Source of the DNA: Rubritalea profundi | GTDB taxonomy: Bacteria; Verrucomicrobiota; Verrucomicrobiia; Verrucomicrobiales; Akkermansiaceae | DNA: 64,000 bases | NCBI RefSeq assembly: GCF_002954445.1 | Contig: NZ_MQWA01000001.1 | Span: 3,378,077 to 3,442,076 of the forward strand | Reading direction: 5' to 3' | In this document: in pieces, positions 51,673 through 62,889 of the stretch | How positions within the stretch are numbered: position 1 is the first letter of the stretch | How the letters are laid out: the number at the start of each line of letters is the position of its first letter | Translations under genes and position numbers: made by a program | Notes under the pieces: generated by a model | What the model saw: only the letters and a program-made list of their open reading frames with translations | The model's database searches: none | Told to the model about the DNA's origin: nothing

Positions 51673-52617
51673 TTAATCTTTCGATGCCTTTGGGTCTAAT
51701 GCATCTCGCAGGCCGTCGCCAAGGAAGTTGAAGGCGAAGAGCGTGATAGAGAACACCAGTGCGGGGAAGAGGAGTACGGTGAAGTTTGTCTCCAGGTAGT
51801 TGGCTCCCTCTTGAATGAGTTTGCCCCATGAGCTGTTAGGTGGCTCGATTCCTAGTCCTAGAAATGAGAGTGCCGCCTCATAGAGGATGAAGCTAGGGAT
51901 TGTCAGAGTGGTGAAAATGATGATTGGTCCCAGAGTGTTAGGGATGATGTGCTGGAATAGGATGCGTGTGTGGCTGAGTCCTAGTGAACGTGCAGCCTCA
52001 ACATACTCTAACTGGCTAAGTGAAGCTGTTTGAGTACGGACAATTCGGCTCATTGTAAGCCAGCCCGATGCTCCAATCGCGATGAAGAGTGGGATGATGT
52101 TCTGGTAACGCAGAACAAAGTCGCGGTTCCATCCTTGCACTTCCGTGAGGTATTTACCCACAGTTTCAATGTGGCCGCTGATGACTTCGCGGAAGAGAAT
52201 CACAATGATGAGGAATGGTAGCGCGAGTAGTCCGTCGACAATACGCATCATGGTATTATCTATTTTACCACCCACATAGCCAGAGATGGCACCATAAGCG
52301 ATACCTATGGTGACTGAGATAGCCGTCGCGGCGAAGGCGACTAATAATGAAATCTGACCGCCGTAGAGAATCCGAGCAAGCAGGTCGCGACCAATCTGGT
52401 CGGTACCTAGTGGGTATTCCATGCTAGGTGGGAGCAGCTTGTTGGGTAACTCACCACTATTGGGATCGACTCCATATATGAAGGGGCCAATGAAGCAAGC
52501 GAGAACAATGAAGACCACTGTCCAGAGGCTAACAATAGAGAGCTTGTTTTTTGAAAGACGAATCCACGCATCATTCCAGAGCGAGCTTCCTTCTATAGGT
52601 TGAGAATTTGTTGCCAT
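51673..52617 (-). CDS. oppC: Oligopeptide ABC transporter permease (OppC-like)
   Basis: PLGTDQIGRDLLARILYGGQISL; EAARSLGLSHTRILFQHIIPN EAA motif. Confidence 0.88.
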   Translation of the reverse strand: MATNSQPIEGSSLWNDAWIRLSKNKLSIVSLWTVVFIVLACFIGPFIYGVDPNSGELPNKLLPPSMEYPLGTDQIGRDLLARILYGGQISLLVAFAATAISVTIGIAYGAISGYVGGKIDNTMMRIVDGLLALPFLIIVILFREVISGHIETVGKYLTEVQGWNRDFVLRYQNIIPLFIAIGASGWLTMSRIVRTQTASLSQLEYVEAARSLGLSHTRILFQHIIPNTLGPIIIFTTLTIPSFILYEAALSFLGLGIEPPNSSWGKLIQEGANYLETNFTVLLFPALVFSITLFAFNFLGDGLRDALDPKASKD

Positions 52618-52625
52618 GGTCAGAA

Positions 52626-53549
52626 TTAGGTAGCGTCACGAAGACGTGGGTTGAGAAGAAGCAGAGCGATGTCGACGAGCAGGTTGGCGCCAGCCATCAA
52701 GAATCCGTAGAATATGACGAGCCCTTGAAGCAGTGCGTAATCCTTGCTGGTGACGGCATTGACGAAGTGTTGGCCCATTCCTGGAACTTGGAAGATTGTT
52801 TCAACAATAAAGGAGCCTGAGATGATAGCAGCGAATGCGGGTCCGAGAAATGTTACCGCAGGCATCATTGCTCCACGGAGGGTGTGTTTTACAATGATTG
52901 GAAGCATTGGCACGCCTTTGGCCTTTGCTGTGCGGATGTAATCTTGAGATAGAATTTCAAGCATTCCACCGCGAGTAAGGCGTGCGAGGTAGGCTGCAGA
53001 TCCAACGCCGAGAGTGAGAGATGGAAGTAAAATGTCTGCGGCGGTGTCCCACCCGGCAACGTTTATCCAGTCAGTTTTACTAGCGACCCATAGCTGAAGG
53101 AGTGGGCCTAATACGAAAGTTGGGATACAGATGCCGATCATGGCCACAGCCATAGATGAGTAGTCAATCCATGAATTTTTTCTAAGGGCAGCTATGACTC
53201 CCATTGGAATGCCTAGCAATACAGCGACTGTGATGCCGCCAATACCTACGAGTAATGAAGCAGGTAGAGACTGGACAATGATCTCGTTGACTGTGCGGCC
53301 GGGCTTAGAGGTCGATAGCCCAAGGTCACCCATGAGAACATTTTTTACATAACGTCCGTATTGGACAATCAGCGGTTTATCTAGCCCGTAGTATTCTTCT
53401 ATCTTTTCCTTCACATGCTCAGGCATGCTTTTGTCATCGGTGGATAATGGGTCACCAGGGATGGCTCGGATAGCAAAGAAGGTTAGGGTGAAGAGGAAAA
53501 ATACGACTGCAAAGGCTTGCAGGACGCGACTAATAATTAGACGAAACAT
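52626..53549 (-). CDS. oppB: Oligopeptide ABC transporter permease (OppB-like)
   Basis: FFAIRAIPGDPL; RTAKAKGVPMLPIIVKHTLRGAMMP. Confidence 0.88.
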   Translation of the reverse strand: MFRLIISRVLQAFAVVFFLFTLTFFAIRAIPGDPLSTDDKSMPEHVKEKIEEYYGLDKPLIVQYGRYVKNVLMGDLGLSTSKPGRTVNEIIVQSLPASLLVGIGGITVAVLLGIPMGVIAALRKNSWIDYSSMAVAMIGICIPTFVLGPLLQLWVASKTDWINVAGWDTAADILLPSLTLGVGSAAYLARLTRGGMLEILSQDYIRTAKAKGVPMLPIIVKHTLRGAMMPAVTFLGPAFAAIISGSFIVETIFQVPGMGQHFVNAVTSKDYALLQGLVIFYGFLMAGANLLVDIALLLLNPRLRDAT

Positions 53550-53572
53550 GAGATGAAGTGGGAAATGAGAAA

Positions 53573-55507
53573 TTAGTTAGACTCAAGCTCAACGAACTTG
53601 AATGGATGGTTGTCTAGCAAGAGTGGATTCCAGCCTTTGACTGAGGGATGAAGGAGGTAGCTAGTAGTATACCAGTACAGTGGTAAAATCGGGCGCTCAT
53701 TTAGGATGATGGCTTCAGCTTCTTTTAGGATTTCAAGACGTTCACTAGGATCAGCATTTTGTTCCGCTAGGTTGAGCTTCTCTTCGAACTCGGTACTGCT
53801 CCATCCAGTGTTGTTGTTACCGTTACCTTTACTCCACATATCGAGGAAAGTAGTGGGGTCGAGGAAGTCGCCAATCCAGCCACCGACAGCGATATCGTAA
53901 TCAAGCTCTTGCTGGGCTGTAAGGAATGTGCCCCACTCGCGTTGTTCGATACGGACATTGATTCCGAGGTGTTGTTTCCACATTGCTTGGAGAGCTTCAG
54001 CCATACGGATAGAGGTTTCTTTTGGTGTTGTTAGGATTTTGAGGTCGGTGGTGAACCCTTCACCATTGGGGAATCCAGCTTCGGCCATAAGTTTCTGCGC
54101 TTCAGTTGCGTCGAAGTGTATCACCTTTGGAGTCGTGTATTCCTCAGTCTGAGGGACCAGCCCATGGGCCGGTGTTTGGCCGCCCTGTAGCAGGTTGTCT
54201 ATGATAAGCCGTCTATCGATAGCTGCTGAAAGGGCCAGTCTCACTTTTTGATTTTCCAGAGGTTTTCTTGTGGTGTTAAGACGGAGAAAGTAGACGCCAA
54301 CATACGGTTCTTGTCTGAGAGCTTCAGGTCTAACCTTTCTTGAGTGAATGATCATCTCTGGGGGGAGGGTGTAGGTCTTGTGCAATTGGCTGTCGTAAAA
54401 CATACGAGCTTCAGTGTAGGCGTTCTTCACAGGGAGATAGCGAATACCATTAAGTTTTACTGTGCTAGAGTCCCAGTAATTAGGGTTCTTCAGCGCTTCG
54501 ATGTGGTGGTTGAAGCGCCAACTGTTGAGTACGAAAGCGCCGTTAGAAACGATATTTCCTACCCGTGTCCAACCTGTGTTTGGCGTATCGATGGTTCCGA
54601 ACTTGAGTATTGTATGCTTGGGCACAGGGAACCAAGTGTAGTGCTTGGTGATTTCTGGTAAGAAAGGAATCGGGCCTCGGAGGTTGATAACGAGGGTGAG
54701 CGGGGTCTTCGCCGTTACGCCAACATGAGCGAGATCCCAAAGATCAGGTGAACCCGCCTCGGCGTGCTGCATCAGGCGAGCGATGATAACCTCTCTCTCT
54801 GCCGCAGTGACAGAAGTCGGCCAATCGAACTTGATAGACCCATCTTGGATGGTTTTGAGCTGTTTTAAGCTGATTCTATTGAGGCCCTTGTGGTTGACGT
54901 AGAGTTGTTTTTGTTCGGAACTCAGAGAAGAGAAGTCATTTTTAGCAGTGTCTTTAAATGAGGAAATGTCGATCTTGTCGTTGCCTGTGAAGTTACAGTC
55001 TTTAATCAGTTGCCAATCGAGTGGGCTTTTGGGGTCGGCCTTGAAGAAGATGTATCCCTTGTGGTCTTGGTTGTATTCCTTGGCGTTACTCAGGTAATAG
55101 AGCATTTCTGCGTACTTAGCTCCGAGGTTTGGTGAGAGAATTCGATGGTAGGAGAAGATGAAGTCTTCAGCAGTGATCGGTACGCCATCAGACCACAGAG
55201 CATTGGTGCGAAGGTTGAATGTCCATTGAGTGAAGTCCTCGTTAGATTCCCAGCTTTCCGCGACACCGGGGAGGCATTCTGCATTTTTCTCGGGGTGATC
55301 CACACAGAGCCCTTCGAATATTGCGCGGATGATGTTTCCCTCAATGACTCCACTCACTAGATGTGGGTCGATCCCTTTTGGCTCATCACCGTTTCCTATC
55401 AAGAGGATACCTTCACGATTTGCTCGCTCTATTGGAGTTTCGTCTTGGCAGCTTGTCAGAGTCAATAGACCGCTGAGGAGAAGTAGGGTGAAGGTGATGC
55501 TTCGCAT
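53573..55507 (-). CDS. oppA: Peptide-binding lipoprotein (SBP family 5)
   Basis: Start likely 55507 (MRSITFTLLLLSGLLTLTSC lipobox); SBP_bac_5 pattern WTFNLRTNALWSDGVPITAEDFIFSYHRI. Confidence 0.88.
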   Translation of the reverse strand: MRSITFTLLLLSGLLTLTSCQDETPIERANREGILLIGNGDEPKGIDPHLVSGVIEGNIIRAIFEGLCVDHPEKNAECLPGVAESWESNEDFTQWTFNLRTNALWSDGVPITAEDFIFSYHRILSPNLGAKYAEMLYYLSNAKEYNQDHKGYIFFKADPKSPLDWQLIKDCNFTGNDKIDISSFKDTAKNDFSSLSSEQKQLYVNHKGLNRISLKQLKTIQDGSIKFDWPTSVTAAEREVIIARLMQHAEAGSPDLWDLAHVGVTAKTPLTLVINLRGPIPFLPEITKHYTWFPVPKHTILKFGTIDTPNTGWTRVGNIVSNGAFVLNSWRFNHHIEALKNPNYWDSSTVKLNGIRYLPVKNAYTEARMFYDSQLHKTYTLPPEMIIHSRKVRPEALRQEPYVGVYFLRLNTTRKPLENQKVRLALSAAIDRRLIIDNLLQGGQTPAHGLVPQTEEYTTPKVIHFDATEAQKLMAEAGFPNGEGFTTDLKILTTPKETSIRMAEALQAMWKQHLGINVRIEQREWGTFLTAQQELDYDIAVGGWIGDFLDPTTFLDMWSKGNGNNNTGWSSTEFEEKLNLAEQNADPSERLEILKEAEAIILNERPILPLYWYTTSYLLHPSVKGWNPLLLDNHPFKFVELESN

Positions 55508-55663
55508 GGCAGGGGGACGTTGTCTGAAAACCTTGAGAGTTGCAGTCATTATTTTAATAAAAATCAATTGATTTTGAGGAAACGCATTCTTGCCTTCGCT
55601 AAACGGGTGTCATACATACCAGCATGCTCGTTCAGTTATACTGGCGAACCTCACCTACATTTC

Positions 55664-57016
55664 ATGAAAGCCTACTTCATTCGCCGACTTTTACTGGTGC
55701 TACCAACCATGATAGGGATCACTTTGCTTGTCTTCACCGTGACACGCTTTGCGCCAGGTGGTCCGATGGAGAGTATACTCCAGGCAGCAGTAGCAGGCGG
55801 CGACGATGGTGGAGGCTCAGGTGGCTCAGACAATAAGTCAGGTCAGCTGTCGACAGAGGACCTTGAGGACCTTGAGGAAGAATATGGATACGATAAAAAT
55901 GTCGTCCATGCCTATGGTCAATGGTTAGGGGTGATGCCCAAAGAGACATTGATTTCCAAAAAAGAATTTGGTGGTGAAACCGTCGACAAAAATCTCGATA
56001 CGAGCAAGCAACTCAAACTGGTGTTACTAGGCTCAGACAGAGTTGTAGAAGTGCAGATAAATCGAGAAGAGGGGAGTGAAGTTTCCTTAAAGAGTTTTCA
56101 ATATCTCGACGGCAGCGACCCGCTAGACGATGGCTGGGCGCTACGTATCGAATCACCAGCGGATAGAGCTGAGCGCTGGGCACGCAGAGAGAAGAAGGAT
56201 GTTAGTGATTGCACTGAGGTCTACGACTATCGTGCTGTGGCATATAAAAAGCGATTCACTGGTCTGATTCAGGGGGATCTAGGACGCTCCCAACAATACG
56301 GAGACACTGTGTGGTCGATGGTTTTAGCGCGCATACCGATTGCTTTATATTTTGGAATTCTATCCACCTTGATCATTTACGGGACATGTATCCCACTAGG
56401 AGTCGTTAAAGCCATCAGCCATCGTTCGTGGTTTGATAACCTGAGCTCGATCATGATTTTTGTCGGCTATGCTATTCCTGGCTATGCATTAGGTGCGTTG
56501 TTAGTAGTTTTCCTAGGTGCTCAAATGGGCTTGTTCCCGATCTTCGGTCTAACCAGCGAAGGCTTTGATGATCTTAGCGTGTTTGGCCAAATGAAGGACC
56601 TGGCGCACCACACTGTGTTGCCGGTCATCTGTTACGTGATCAGTGGCTTCGCCTTCCTAACCATGATGATGAAGAATAATCTAATGGATAATTTGTCCGC
56701 TGATTATGTGCGTACAGCCATGTCAAAGGGGGTGACATTCCGCCGGGCTGTGATCGGTCATGCCTTCCGAAATTCCTTTATCCCTATTGCCACAGGCCTG
56801 GGGGGGCTGATCACGCTTTTTGTCGGTGGCAGTATGTTGATCGAGCGTGTATTTGATATCCAAGGCTTTGGAATGCTCCAATTCCAAGCGGTGATGGATA
56901 AGGATATCCCAGTGATTATGGGAACACTTACTATCAGTGCATTTCTTATGCTTATGGGCAATATCTTGTCAGACATCATCGTGGCGATGGTCGATCCTCG
57001 AATCAAATTTAACTAA
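55664..57016 (+). CDS. ABC transporter permease (OppB-like) with extended periplasmic insert
   Basis: MKAYFIRRLLLVLPTMIGITLLVFTVTRFAPGGPME; RTAMSKGVTFRRAVIGHAFRN; about 150-residue charged insert after TM1. Confidence 0.88.
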   Translation: MKAYFIRRLLLVLPTMIGITLLVFTVTRFAPGGPMESILQAAVAGGDDGGGSGGSDNKSGQLSTEDLEDLEEEYGYDKNVVHAYGQWLGVMPKETLISKKEFGGETVDKNLDTSKQLKLVLLGSDRVVEVQINREEGSEVSLKSFQYLDGSDPLDDGWALRIESPADRAERWARREKKDVSDCTEVYDYRAVAYKKRFTGLIQGDLGRSQQYGDTVWSMVLARIPIALYFGILSTLIIYGTCIPLGVVKAISHRSWFDNLSSIMIFVGYAIPGYALGALLVVFLGAQMGLFPIFGLTSEGFDDLSVFGQMKDLAHHTVLPVICYVISGFAFLTMMMKNNLMDNLSADYVRTAMSKGVTFRRAVIGHAFRNSFIPIATGLGGLITLFVGGSMLIERVFDIQGFGMLQFQAVMDKDIPVIMGTLTISAFLMLMGNILSDIIVAMVDPRIKFN

Positions 57017-57030
57017 CTAAGAAATTTATT

Positions 57031-58602
57031 ATGAGAAAAGTTGCTTGGTTTATATTAGTAGCCTCCGTGCTAGCAGCCCTCGCTGAGGTGTTCGGGTTGC
57101 ACCTCCCAACAATGAGTTGGGCGTACGACCTTTCACATAAAGTGAGCTGGCTCCAGAGTGAGATAGGTACCGCGGAGAGCCTGGGGAAATTTGTGTGGTT
57201 TGGCTACGCGATGAGTGTCGTTGGCATTGCTGTTGCGGTGCTGCTTCTTATCAAAAACCCTGTGGGCAAGGAGATGTTGCCGTCGACGAAAGTTCGCTTG
57301 AATAGGTTTAAATCAAATACCCGCGGCTACGTTTCGTTCTGGATTATACTAGCAATGATCCTTCTCGCAGGGCTCGACCAAGTAGTTGTCGGCAAGCGTG
57401 CTCTATTTGTGAAAACAGATGCAGGTATGTACTTCCCCGCATTCAGCCGAGCAGTGTATTACGGCAAAGATTTCGGGCTGACGGGTGATAAATCCTCAGC
57501 TGAGGCCGACTATAGACTCGTTAAGCAGCTAGGGGACCACACCGTGCTGATGCCACTGGTTCCATTCGACCCTACACAGGACACAGTAAAGGTTCCTTTT
57601 GTGGAGTTAGAGGATAAAGCCGGCGTGCTGATAGGTATCAATGGCAGCGCTATGAATGGTAGTGTCTCTACTCTTTATGATGGCGACTCCGAACGCCGTC
57701 ACATGATCTACGATTACCGTAAAGGAGTAAAACAAGGACTTGTCGTGGGCCGTGATAGAAAAGGCGTGCCAGTCTATGAGGCACGTTATGAGAAGGGTGC
57801 CCTAGTTGATGACTCGGAGACATACTCTGGCGAAGAAATCAGTCGCGAGGAATTTCTCGCAGCTGGCGATGGAAAACTCTGTAAGGTGTTTTTCCATGCA
57901 GCACCTCCCGGAAAAGAGCACTTGTTAGGAACAACTCCTTTGGGCAGCGACATGGTGGCTTACCTCTACGGTGGATTGCAGATCAACATCAAGGCGGCCT
58001 TGATCTATATCCCAATGATTTATTTCATCGGTGTGAGTTTAGGTTTGTTGATGGGCTTCTTTGGTGGAGCATTTGACCTCATTTTCCAACGGATCATTGA
58101 GATATTCTCGACCATTCCATTCCTCTTTGTCGTGATCATCTTTAGTAGTCTACTCGATGCTAAAGACCGTGGGTTGGGACTCATCTTGTTGATTCTTATC
58201 GCATTTGGATGGATGGGCATGACCTATCTTATGCGAACCGCGGCAATGAAAGAAAAGGCGCGTGACTACGTGGCCGCGGCTCGAGTTTCTGGAGCGTCGA
58301 CACCTCGCATTATCTTCACTCACATCTTGCCGAATACTGTGGCGATTTTGGTGACCTTGGTTCCCTTCAGCGTGTCAGGCATCATCATGTCTCTTACTGC
58401 TCTAGACTACCTAGGATTCGGTCTTCCCTCTGAATACGCAACTTGGGGAACCCTGTTGAAAGATGGACTAGCAAACTTTTCTAAACCTTGGCTAGTAGCA
58501 TCATCCTTCACCGCTTTGGTTTCCACACTTGTACTGGTCACCTTCGTTGGTGAAGCAGTCCGGGATGCGTTCGATCCGAAGAAATTCACAACTTACAAAT
58601 AG
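57031..58602 (+). CDS. ABC transporter permease (OppC-like) with extended insert
   Basis: LLGTTPLGSDMVAYLYGGLQINIKAALI; AAARVSGASTPRIIFTHILPN. Confidence 0.88.
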   Translation: MRKVAWFILVASVLAALAEVFGLHLPTMSWAYDLSHKVSWLQSEIGTAESLGKFVWFGYAMSVVGIAVAVLLLIKNPVGKEMLPSTKVRLNRFKSNTRGYVSFWIILAMILLAGLDQVVVGKRALFVKTDAGMYFPAFSRAVYYGKDFGLTGDKSSAEADYRLVKQLGDHTVLMPLVPFDPTQDTVKVPFVELEDKAGVLIGINGSAMNGSVSTLYDGDSERRHMIYDYRKGVKQGLVVGRDRKGVPVYEARYEKGALVDDSETYSGEEISREEFLAAGDGKLCKVFFHAAPPGKEHLLGTTPLGSDMVAYLYGGLQINIKAALIYIPMIYFIGVSLGLLMGFFGGAFDLIFQRIIEIFSTIPFLFVVIIFSSLLDAKDRGLGLILLILIAFGWMGMTYLMRTAAMKEKARDYVAAARVSGASTPRIIFTHILPNTVAILVTLVPFSVSGIIMSLTALDYLGFGLPSEYATWGTLLKDGLANFSKPWLVASSFTALVSTLVLVTFVGEAVRDAFDPKKFTTYK

Positions 58603-58612
58603 GCCTATTTAC

Positions 58613-60739
58613 ATGAGGAAACTAATCCATCTCCTACTACTCTCTGCCGCGGCTGTCTGCATGACGTCATGTAGCAAAGAGCAGGATCAAGTGAAACGTG
58701 AGTCAGGCTTTCCCGACTTCGTTGAGAACTATAACCGGAATATTTCGGAATGGTTGTTAGAAGAGCAGGTAAAGCTCGATAAGCGAGAAGCTAAGCACCA
58801 AGACGAGCTCGCTTCAGCGGGTTCAGATTCAGAAAAAACGTCAATTGAAGGCAAGATCAAAGACCTTGCTAAAAAGCGCGCAAAGTACACTTACCGCCAG
58901 AGTCTAGGTAAGTATTTTGACTTCAAGAAGCACGAGGACATTCCTAATGATTTGGTTTGGGAGAATGGAGCTGACAACCCAATTATTGGAGACCCTAGAG
59001 CTAAGAAGGGAGGAACCTTACACACCTATATGCTGAGTTTTCCAAAAACTTTGCGTCCCTTTGGTCCCAATTCTAATGGTAGCTTGCGAGGCGAACTTTA
59101 CGACCTCATTGATATGAGTTTGATAGCTTACCACCCAATCACAGAAAAAGTGATTCCGGCATTAGCCAAAGAATGGGCGTATGGTGCAGATGGACGCACA
59201 GTTTTCTACCGAATAGATCCCGATGCGACCTACAATGATGGGGTGAAAGTGAAAGCCACAGACTTCATGTTCTACATCTATGTGCGAATCTCAGACAATC
59301 TTTCTAACCCGTTTCAAAAGCAATATTTCAGAGAGCAATTCGCTAATTTCACAACTTATGGTGACTCAGTTATTTCGATTTCACTTCCTGAACCAAAGCC
59401 ACGATTAGCATTATATGCGAGCCTATCTCCTTCTGCCCCTCATTTTTATGAGGCGTATGGTCCTGACTATAAAGACCGTTACCAATGGCTCGTGCCTCCA
59501 ACAACTGGAGCCTACACCATTCTCCCTAAAGATGTCAAAAAAGGACGTAGCCTCACGCAATCAAGGATCAAAGATTGGTGGGCGAAGGATAAAAAGTACT
59601 ACAAACACGCTAACAACGTAGATAAAATCAACTATCAGGTGATTGCCGATCAATCGAAAGCCTTTGAACTATTCCTTATCGGAGATATTGATTTCTTCAG
59701 TCTCAATGTCCCTGACTATTGGTATGAAAAGATGGAGGTGCCACAGTATTTTGGTGGCTACATCGAGAAAGTTCAGTTCTATAACATCTTCCCTCGTACT
59801 CCACGTGGCTTGTACCTCAACCTCGCAAAAAAGCCGCTAGACAACCTCAATGTGAGAAAAGGCCTATCACATGCAATGGACTTCGATACGGTCAACACGG
59901 TGTTGTTCCGAGGCGACGTGGAGCGTTTACAAAGTTGGACTGAAGGTTACGGTAAATTCAGTAACCCGAATATCCAAGCGCGTGAGTACTCAGTGAGTAA
60001 AGCTGAAGAGTACTTTACTAAAGCAGGTTACACCAAGCGTGATTCTGAAGGGTATTTGGTGAGTGAATCTGGCAAACGAATGCAGTTGGAGATCACTTGG
60101 GGGCGCGCTCCTATTTATGATCAAATCATGGACAAGCTGAAGGAGGGCGCCAAAAAGGCTGGGGTCGAGATTCTCCTCGATGGCCAGATCAGTTCTGTGG
60201 CCTTTACCAAGATGTTAGAAAAGCGTCACCAAGCAGCCTTTTTAGGTTGGAATGTCCAGCCTCCATTTCCACGCTACTATGGATCATTTCATTCCAAGAA
60301 TGCCTATGATGAGAAGGGCAACCTTAAGAAGCAAACCACAAATATGAACTCATACAGCAATCCAGAGATGGATAGATTGTCAGAGAATATTCGTGCGGCG
60401 ACTAGTGAAGAAGCTCTCCAACGTGACTCCTGGAAAGCTGAGCAACTTATACACGATGACGCTCTATTCATTCCTGCGATCAAGTCTGGCTATCTAAGGC
60501 AGGGCCATTGGCGTTGGCTCAAATGGCCGCAGACTAAGCACTATGAATTCAATGCTCCAGCGGTTTCGTTAGCGTATGAGAGTTACTTGTACTGGATCGA
60601 TGAAGATTTAAAAAAGGAGACACTCGCAGCTAAAAAAGCGGGAATGAAGTTGCCCGAGAAAAACCATTTTTACGACCTCTACCGCAAAGGTATCCCAACT
60701 CTCAATGAGCTGGAGCAACGTAAGGTGAAACAGAACTAA
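58613..60739 (+). CDS. Extracellular solute-binding lipoprotein (SBP family 5)
   Basis: MRKLIHLLLLSAAAVCMTSC lipobox; start at 58613, not 58529. Confidence 0.88.
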   Translation: MRKLIHLLLLSAAAVCMTSCSKEQDQVKRESGFPDFVENYNRNISEWLLEEQVKLDKREAKHQDELASAGSDSEKTSIEGKIKDLAKKRAKYTYRQSLGKYFDFKKHEDIPNDLVWENGADNPIIGDPRAKKGGTLHTYMLSFPKTLRPFGPNSNGSLRGELYDLIDMSLIAYHPITEKVIPALAKEWAYGADGRTVFYRIDPDATYNDGVKVKATDFMFYIYVRISDNLSNPFQKQYFREQFANFTTYGDSVISISLPEPKPRLALYASLSPSAPHFYEAYGPDYKDRYQWLVPPTTGAYTILPKDVKKGRSLTQSRIKDWWAKDKKYYKHANNVDKINYQVIADQSKAFELFLIGDIDFFSLNVPDYWYEKMEVPQYFGGYIEKVQFYNIFPRTPRGLYLNLAKKPLDNLNVRKGLSHAMDFDTVNTVLFRGDVERLQSWTEGYGKFSNPNIQAREYSVSKAEEYFTKAGYTKRDSEGYLVSESGKRMQLEITWGRAPIYDQIMDKLKEGAKKAGVEILLDGQISSVAFTKMLEKRHQAAFLGWNVQPPFPRYYGSFHSKNAYDEKGNLKKQTTNMNSYSNPEMDRLSENIRAATSEEALQRDSWKAEQLIHDDALFIPAIKSGYLRQGHWRWLKWPQTKHYEFNAPAVSLAYESYLYWIDEDLKKETLAAKKAGMKLPEKNHFYDLYRKGIPTLNELEQRKVKQN

Positions 60740-60749
60740 TCTAACCAAC

Positions 60750-61742
60750 GTGTCTGATAATATTTTAGAAATCAAAAATCTCGTCACCGAGTTCAAAACT
60801 GAGAACGGTTGGCTGCGTGCTGTCGATGGAGTGAGCTTTGATGTGCCGAAGGGTAAAACCGTTGGTATTGTTGGGGAATCAGGCTGTGGCAAGTCGGTCA
60901 CCGCAATGTCCATTATCGATCTATTGCCAAAGCCCATGGGACATGTCAAAAGGGGACAGGTTGTTTTCAAAGGCCGTGACCTTCGTCAGCTAGATCATAA
61001 GGAGTATTACAAGATCCGGGGAGGACGGATTTCAGTGATCTTCCAGGAACCGATGACTGCGTTGAACCCAGTGCACAAGATCGGCCGTCAGATTTCTGAA
61101 GTGCTATTGCTGCACACGAAAATGAGTAAGAAAGAAGCGTGGCAGGAATCTATTCGAGTCCTGGATAGCGTGGGGATTCCAGCTCCCGATCAGCGCATAA
61201 ACGAATACCCACACCAACTTTCCGGCGGAATGCGCCAACGTGTAGTGATAGCCATGGCTCTGGCCTGTAAGCCAGACCTAGTGATTGCTGACGAACCGAC
61301 CACCGCACTCGACGTGACTGTGCAGGCTGAGATTCTAGACCTCATCAACAAGCTGCAAAAGGAAATGGGCATGTCGGTCATTATGATCACTCACGATCTT
61401 GGAGTCATTGCGGAGACCTGTGACGAGGTGGTCGTAATGTATGCTGGTCGCGTTGTTGAACGTGGCGACGTGCACACCATCTTTAAAAAACCAGTACACG
61501 CCTACACCAAGGCGTTGTTAAACTCGATCCCGTCGTTGGATGCTCCACGCAAGTCCGAACTTTCCACGATCCCCGGTACAGTCGAAGGCATTGCCGACTT
61601 TGTAGAAGGTTGCCGATTCTGCCAACGTATGTCAGTCCCAGTCGAGCAGCTCACCGAGCGCCCGAATTTTATCGAAATCGAAAAAGGTCATTGGGTGGAG
61701 AATTGCCCAACCTGTAACTCCCAACGTCCAGCAATGGCTTAA
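60750..61742 (+). CDS. oppD: Oligopeptide ABC transporter ATP-binding protein (OppD-like)
   Basis: [40 protein letters not shown]. Confidence 0.92.
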   Translation: MSDNILEIKNLVTEFKTENGWLRAVDGVSFDVPKGKTVGIVGESGCGKSVTAMSIIDLLPKPMGHVKRGQVVFKGRDLRQLDHKEYYKIRGGRISVIFQEPMTALNPVHKIGRQISEVLLLHTKMSKKEAWQESIRVLDSVGIPAPDQRINEYPHQLSGGMRQRVVIAMALACKPDLVIADEPTTALDVTVQAEILDLINKLQKEMGMSVIMITHDLGVIAETCDEVVVMYAGRVVERGDVHTIFKKPVHAYTKALLNSIPSLDAPRKSELSTIPGTVEGIADFVEGCRFCQRMSVPVEQLTERPNFIEIEKGHWVENCPTCNSQRPAMA

Positions 61743-61745
61743 ACT

Positions 61746-62759
61746 ATGTCCGATCTTCTTGAAGTAAATGATCTAAAAATGCACTTCCCTGTGCGCGGGG
61801 GAATAACCATGAAACAGGTGGGTTCAGTCAAGGCTGTCGACGGTGTCTCCTTCACAGTGAAACCAGGGGAAACGCTTGGACTTGTTGGTGAGTCTGGTTG
61901 CGGGAAATCTACTTTGGGGAAATGCCTCCTGCGACTTTACGAGCCGACGGCAGGCCAGATTGATCTAGAGGGGCGCGATATCACGCGGATGTCTCAGGCC
62001 AAGCTACGCCCGTTGCGAAAGGACATTCAGATGATGTTCCAAGACCCCGCCGAGTCATTGAACTCACGTTTCTCTGTGCGCCAGATTGTGCGTGAGCCAC
62101 TCGATATTCAAAAGATAGGCACCCGTAAAGAACGCGATGCCATGGTTGAGGACTTACTCGAAAAAGTAGGCCTGCCTCGCTCCGCCGCAGATAAGTTTCC
62201 ATTCGAATTCTCCGGCGGTCAGCGCCAGCGTATCGGAGTCGCCAGAGCCATCGCGCTGAATCCTAAGATGCTCGTGTTAGACGAACCTGTCTCAGCGCTC
62301 GACGTGTCGGTCCAATCACAAGTACTCAACCTCTTAGTGGACCTGCAGAAAGAGCTGAACATGGCCTACATCTTCATTGCTCACGACCTCGCAGTAGTGA
62401 AACACATTTCTGATCGTGTCGCAGTCATGTATCTTGGGAAGATCGTAGAGCTAGCAGACTCTGACGTGATCTATCACAGCCCACGTCACGGCTACACCAA
62501 GGCGCTACTCTCCGCTATTCCTCACGCTGATCCTAGCTACGAAAAAAATCGTATCCGCCTCGAAGGCGAGGTGCCCTCACCGATCGACCCGCCCAAAGGC
62601 TCAGCTTTCGGTCACCGCATCAATCACCCACGCTACGATGAAACAGTAGGAATGGACATGAAACTCGTCGAGATAGCATCAGGCCATTGGGTCGCCGCCG
62701 ACCCATGCAGCCTCACCGAAGAAGATTGGCAGAAGGCGAAAGCGTTAGTATCAGCATAG
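61746..62759 (+). CDS. oppF: Oligopeptide ABC transporter ATP-binding protein (OppF-like)
   Basis: [55 protein letters not shown]. Confidence 0.92.
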   Translation: MSDLLEVNDLKMHFPVRGGITMKQVGSVKAVDGVSFTVKPGETLGLVGESGCGKSTLGKCLLRLYEPTAGQIDLEGRDITRMSQAKLRPLRKDIQMMFQDPAESLNSRFSVRQIVREPLDIQKIGTRKERDAMVEDLLEKVGLPRSAADKFPFEFSGGQRQRIGVARAIALNPKMLVLDEPVSALDVSVQSQVLNLLVDLQKELNMAYIFIAHDLAVVKHISDRVAVMYLGKIVELADSDVIYHSPRHGYTKALLSAIPHADPSYEKNRIRLEGEVPSPIDPPKGSAFGHRINHPRYDETVGMDMKLVEIASGHWVAADPCSLTEEDWQKAKALVSA

Positions 62760-62889
62760 CAACAACAACAGCGCTCTCGACCGCTCATCTGATCGGCAAC
62801 CGCTGGAGCGTAGCGCAGGCGTCTCGCCTGCTTCAACCAACCTTGCAAACGCGCGGAATACTGAGTTCAATAATAATACCTCTAACACT

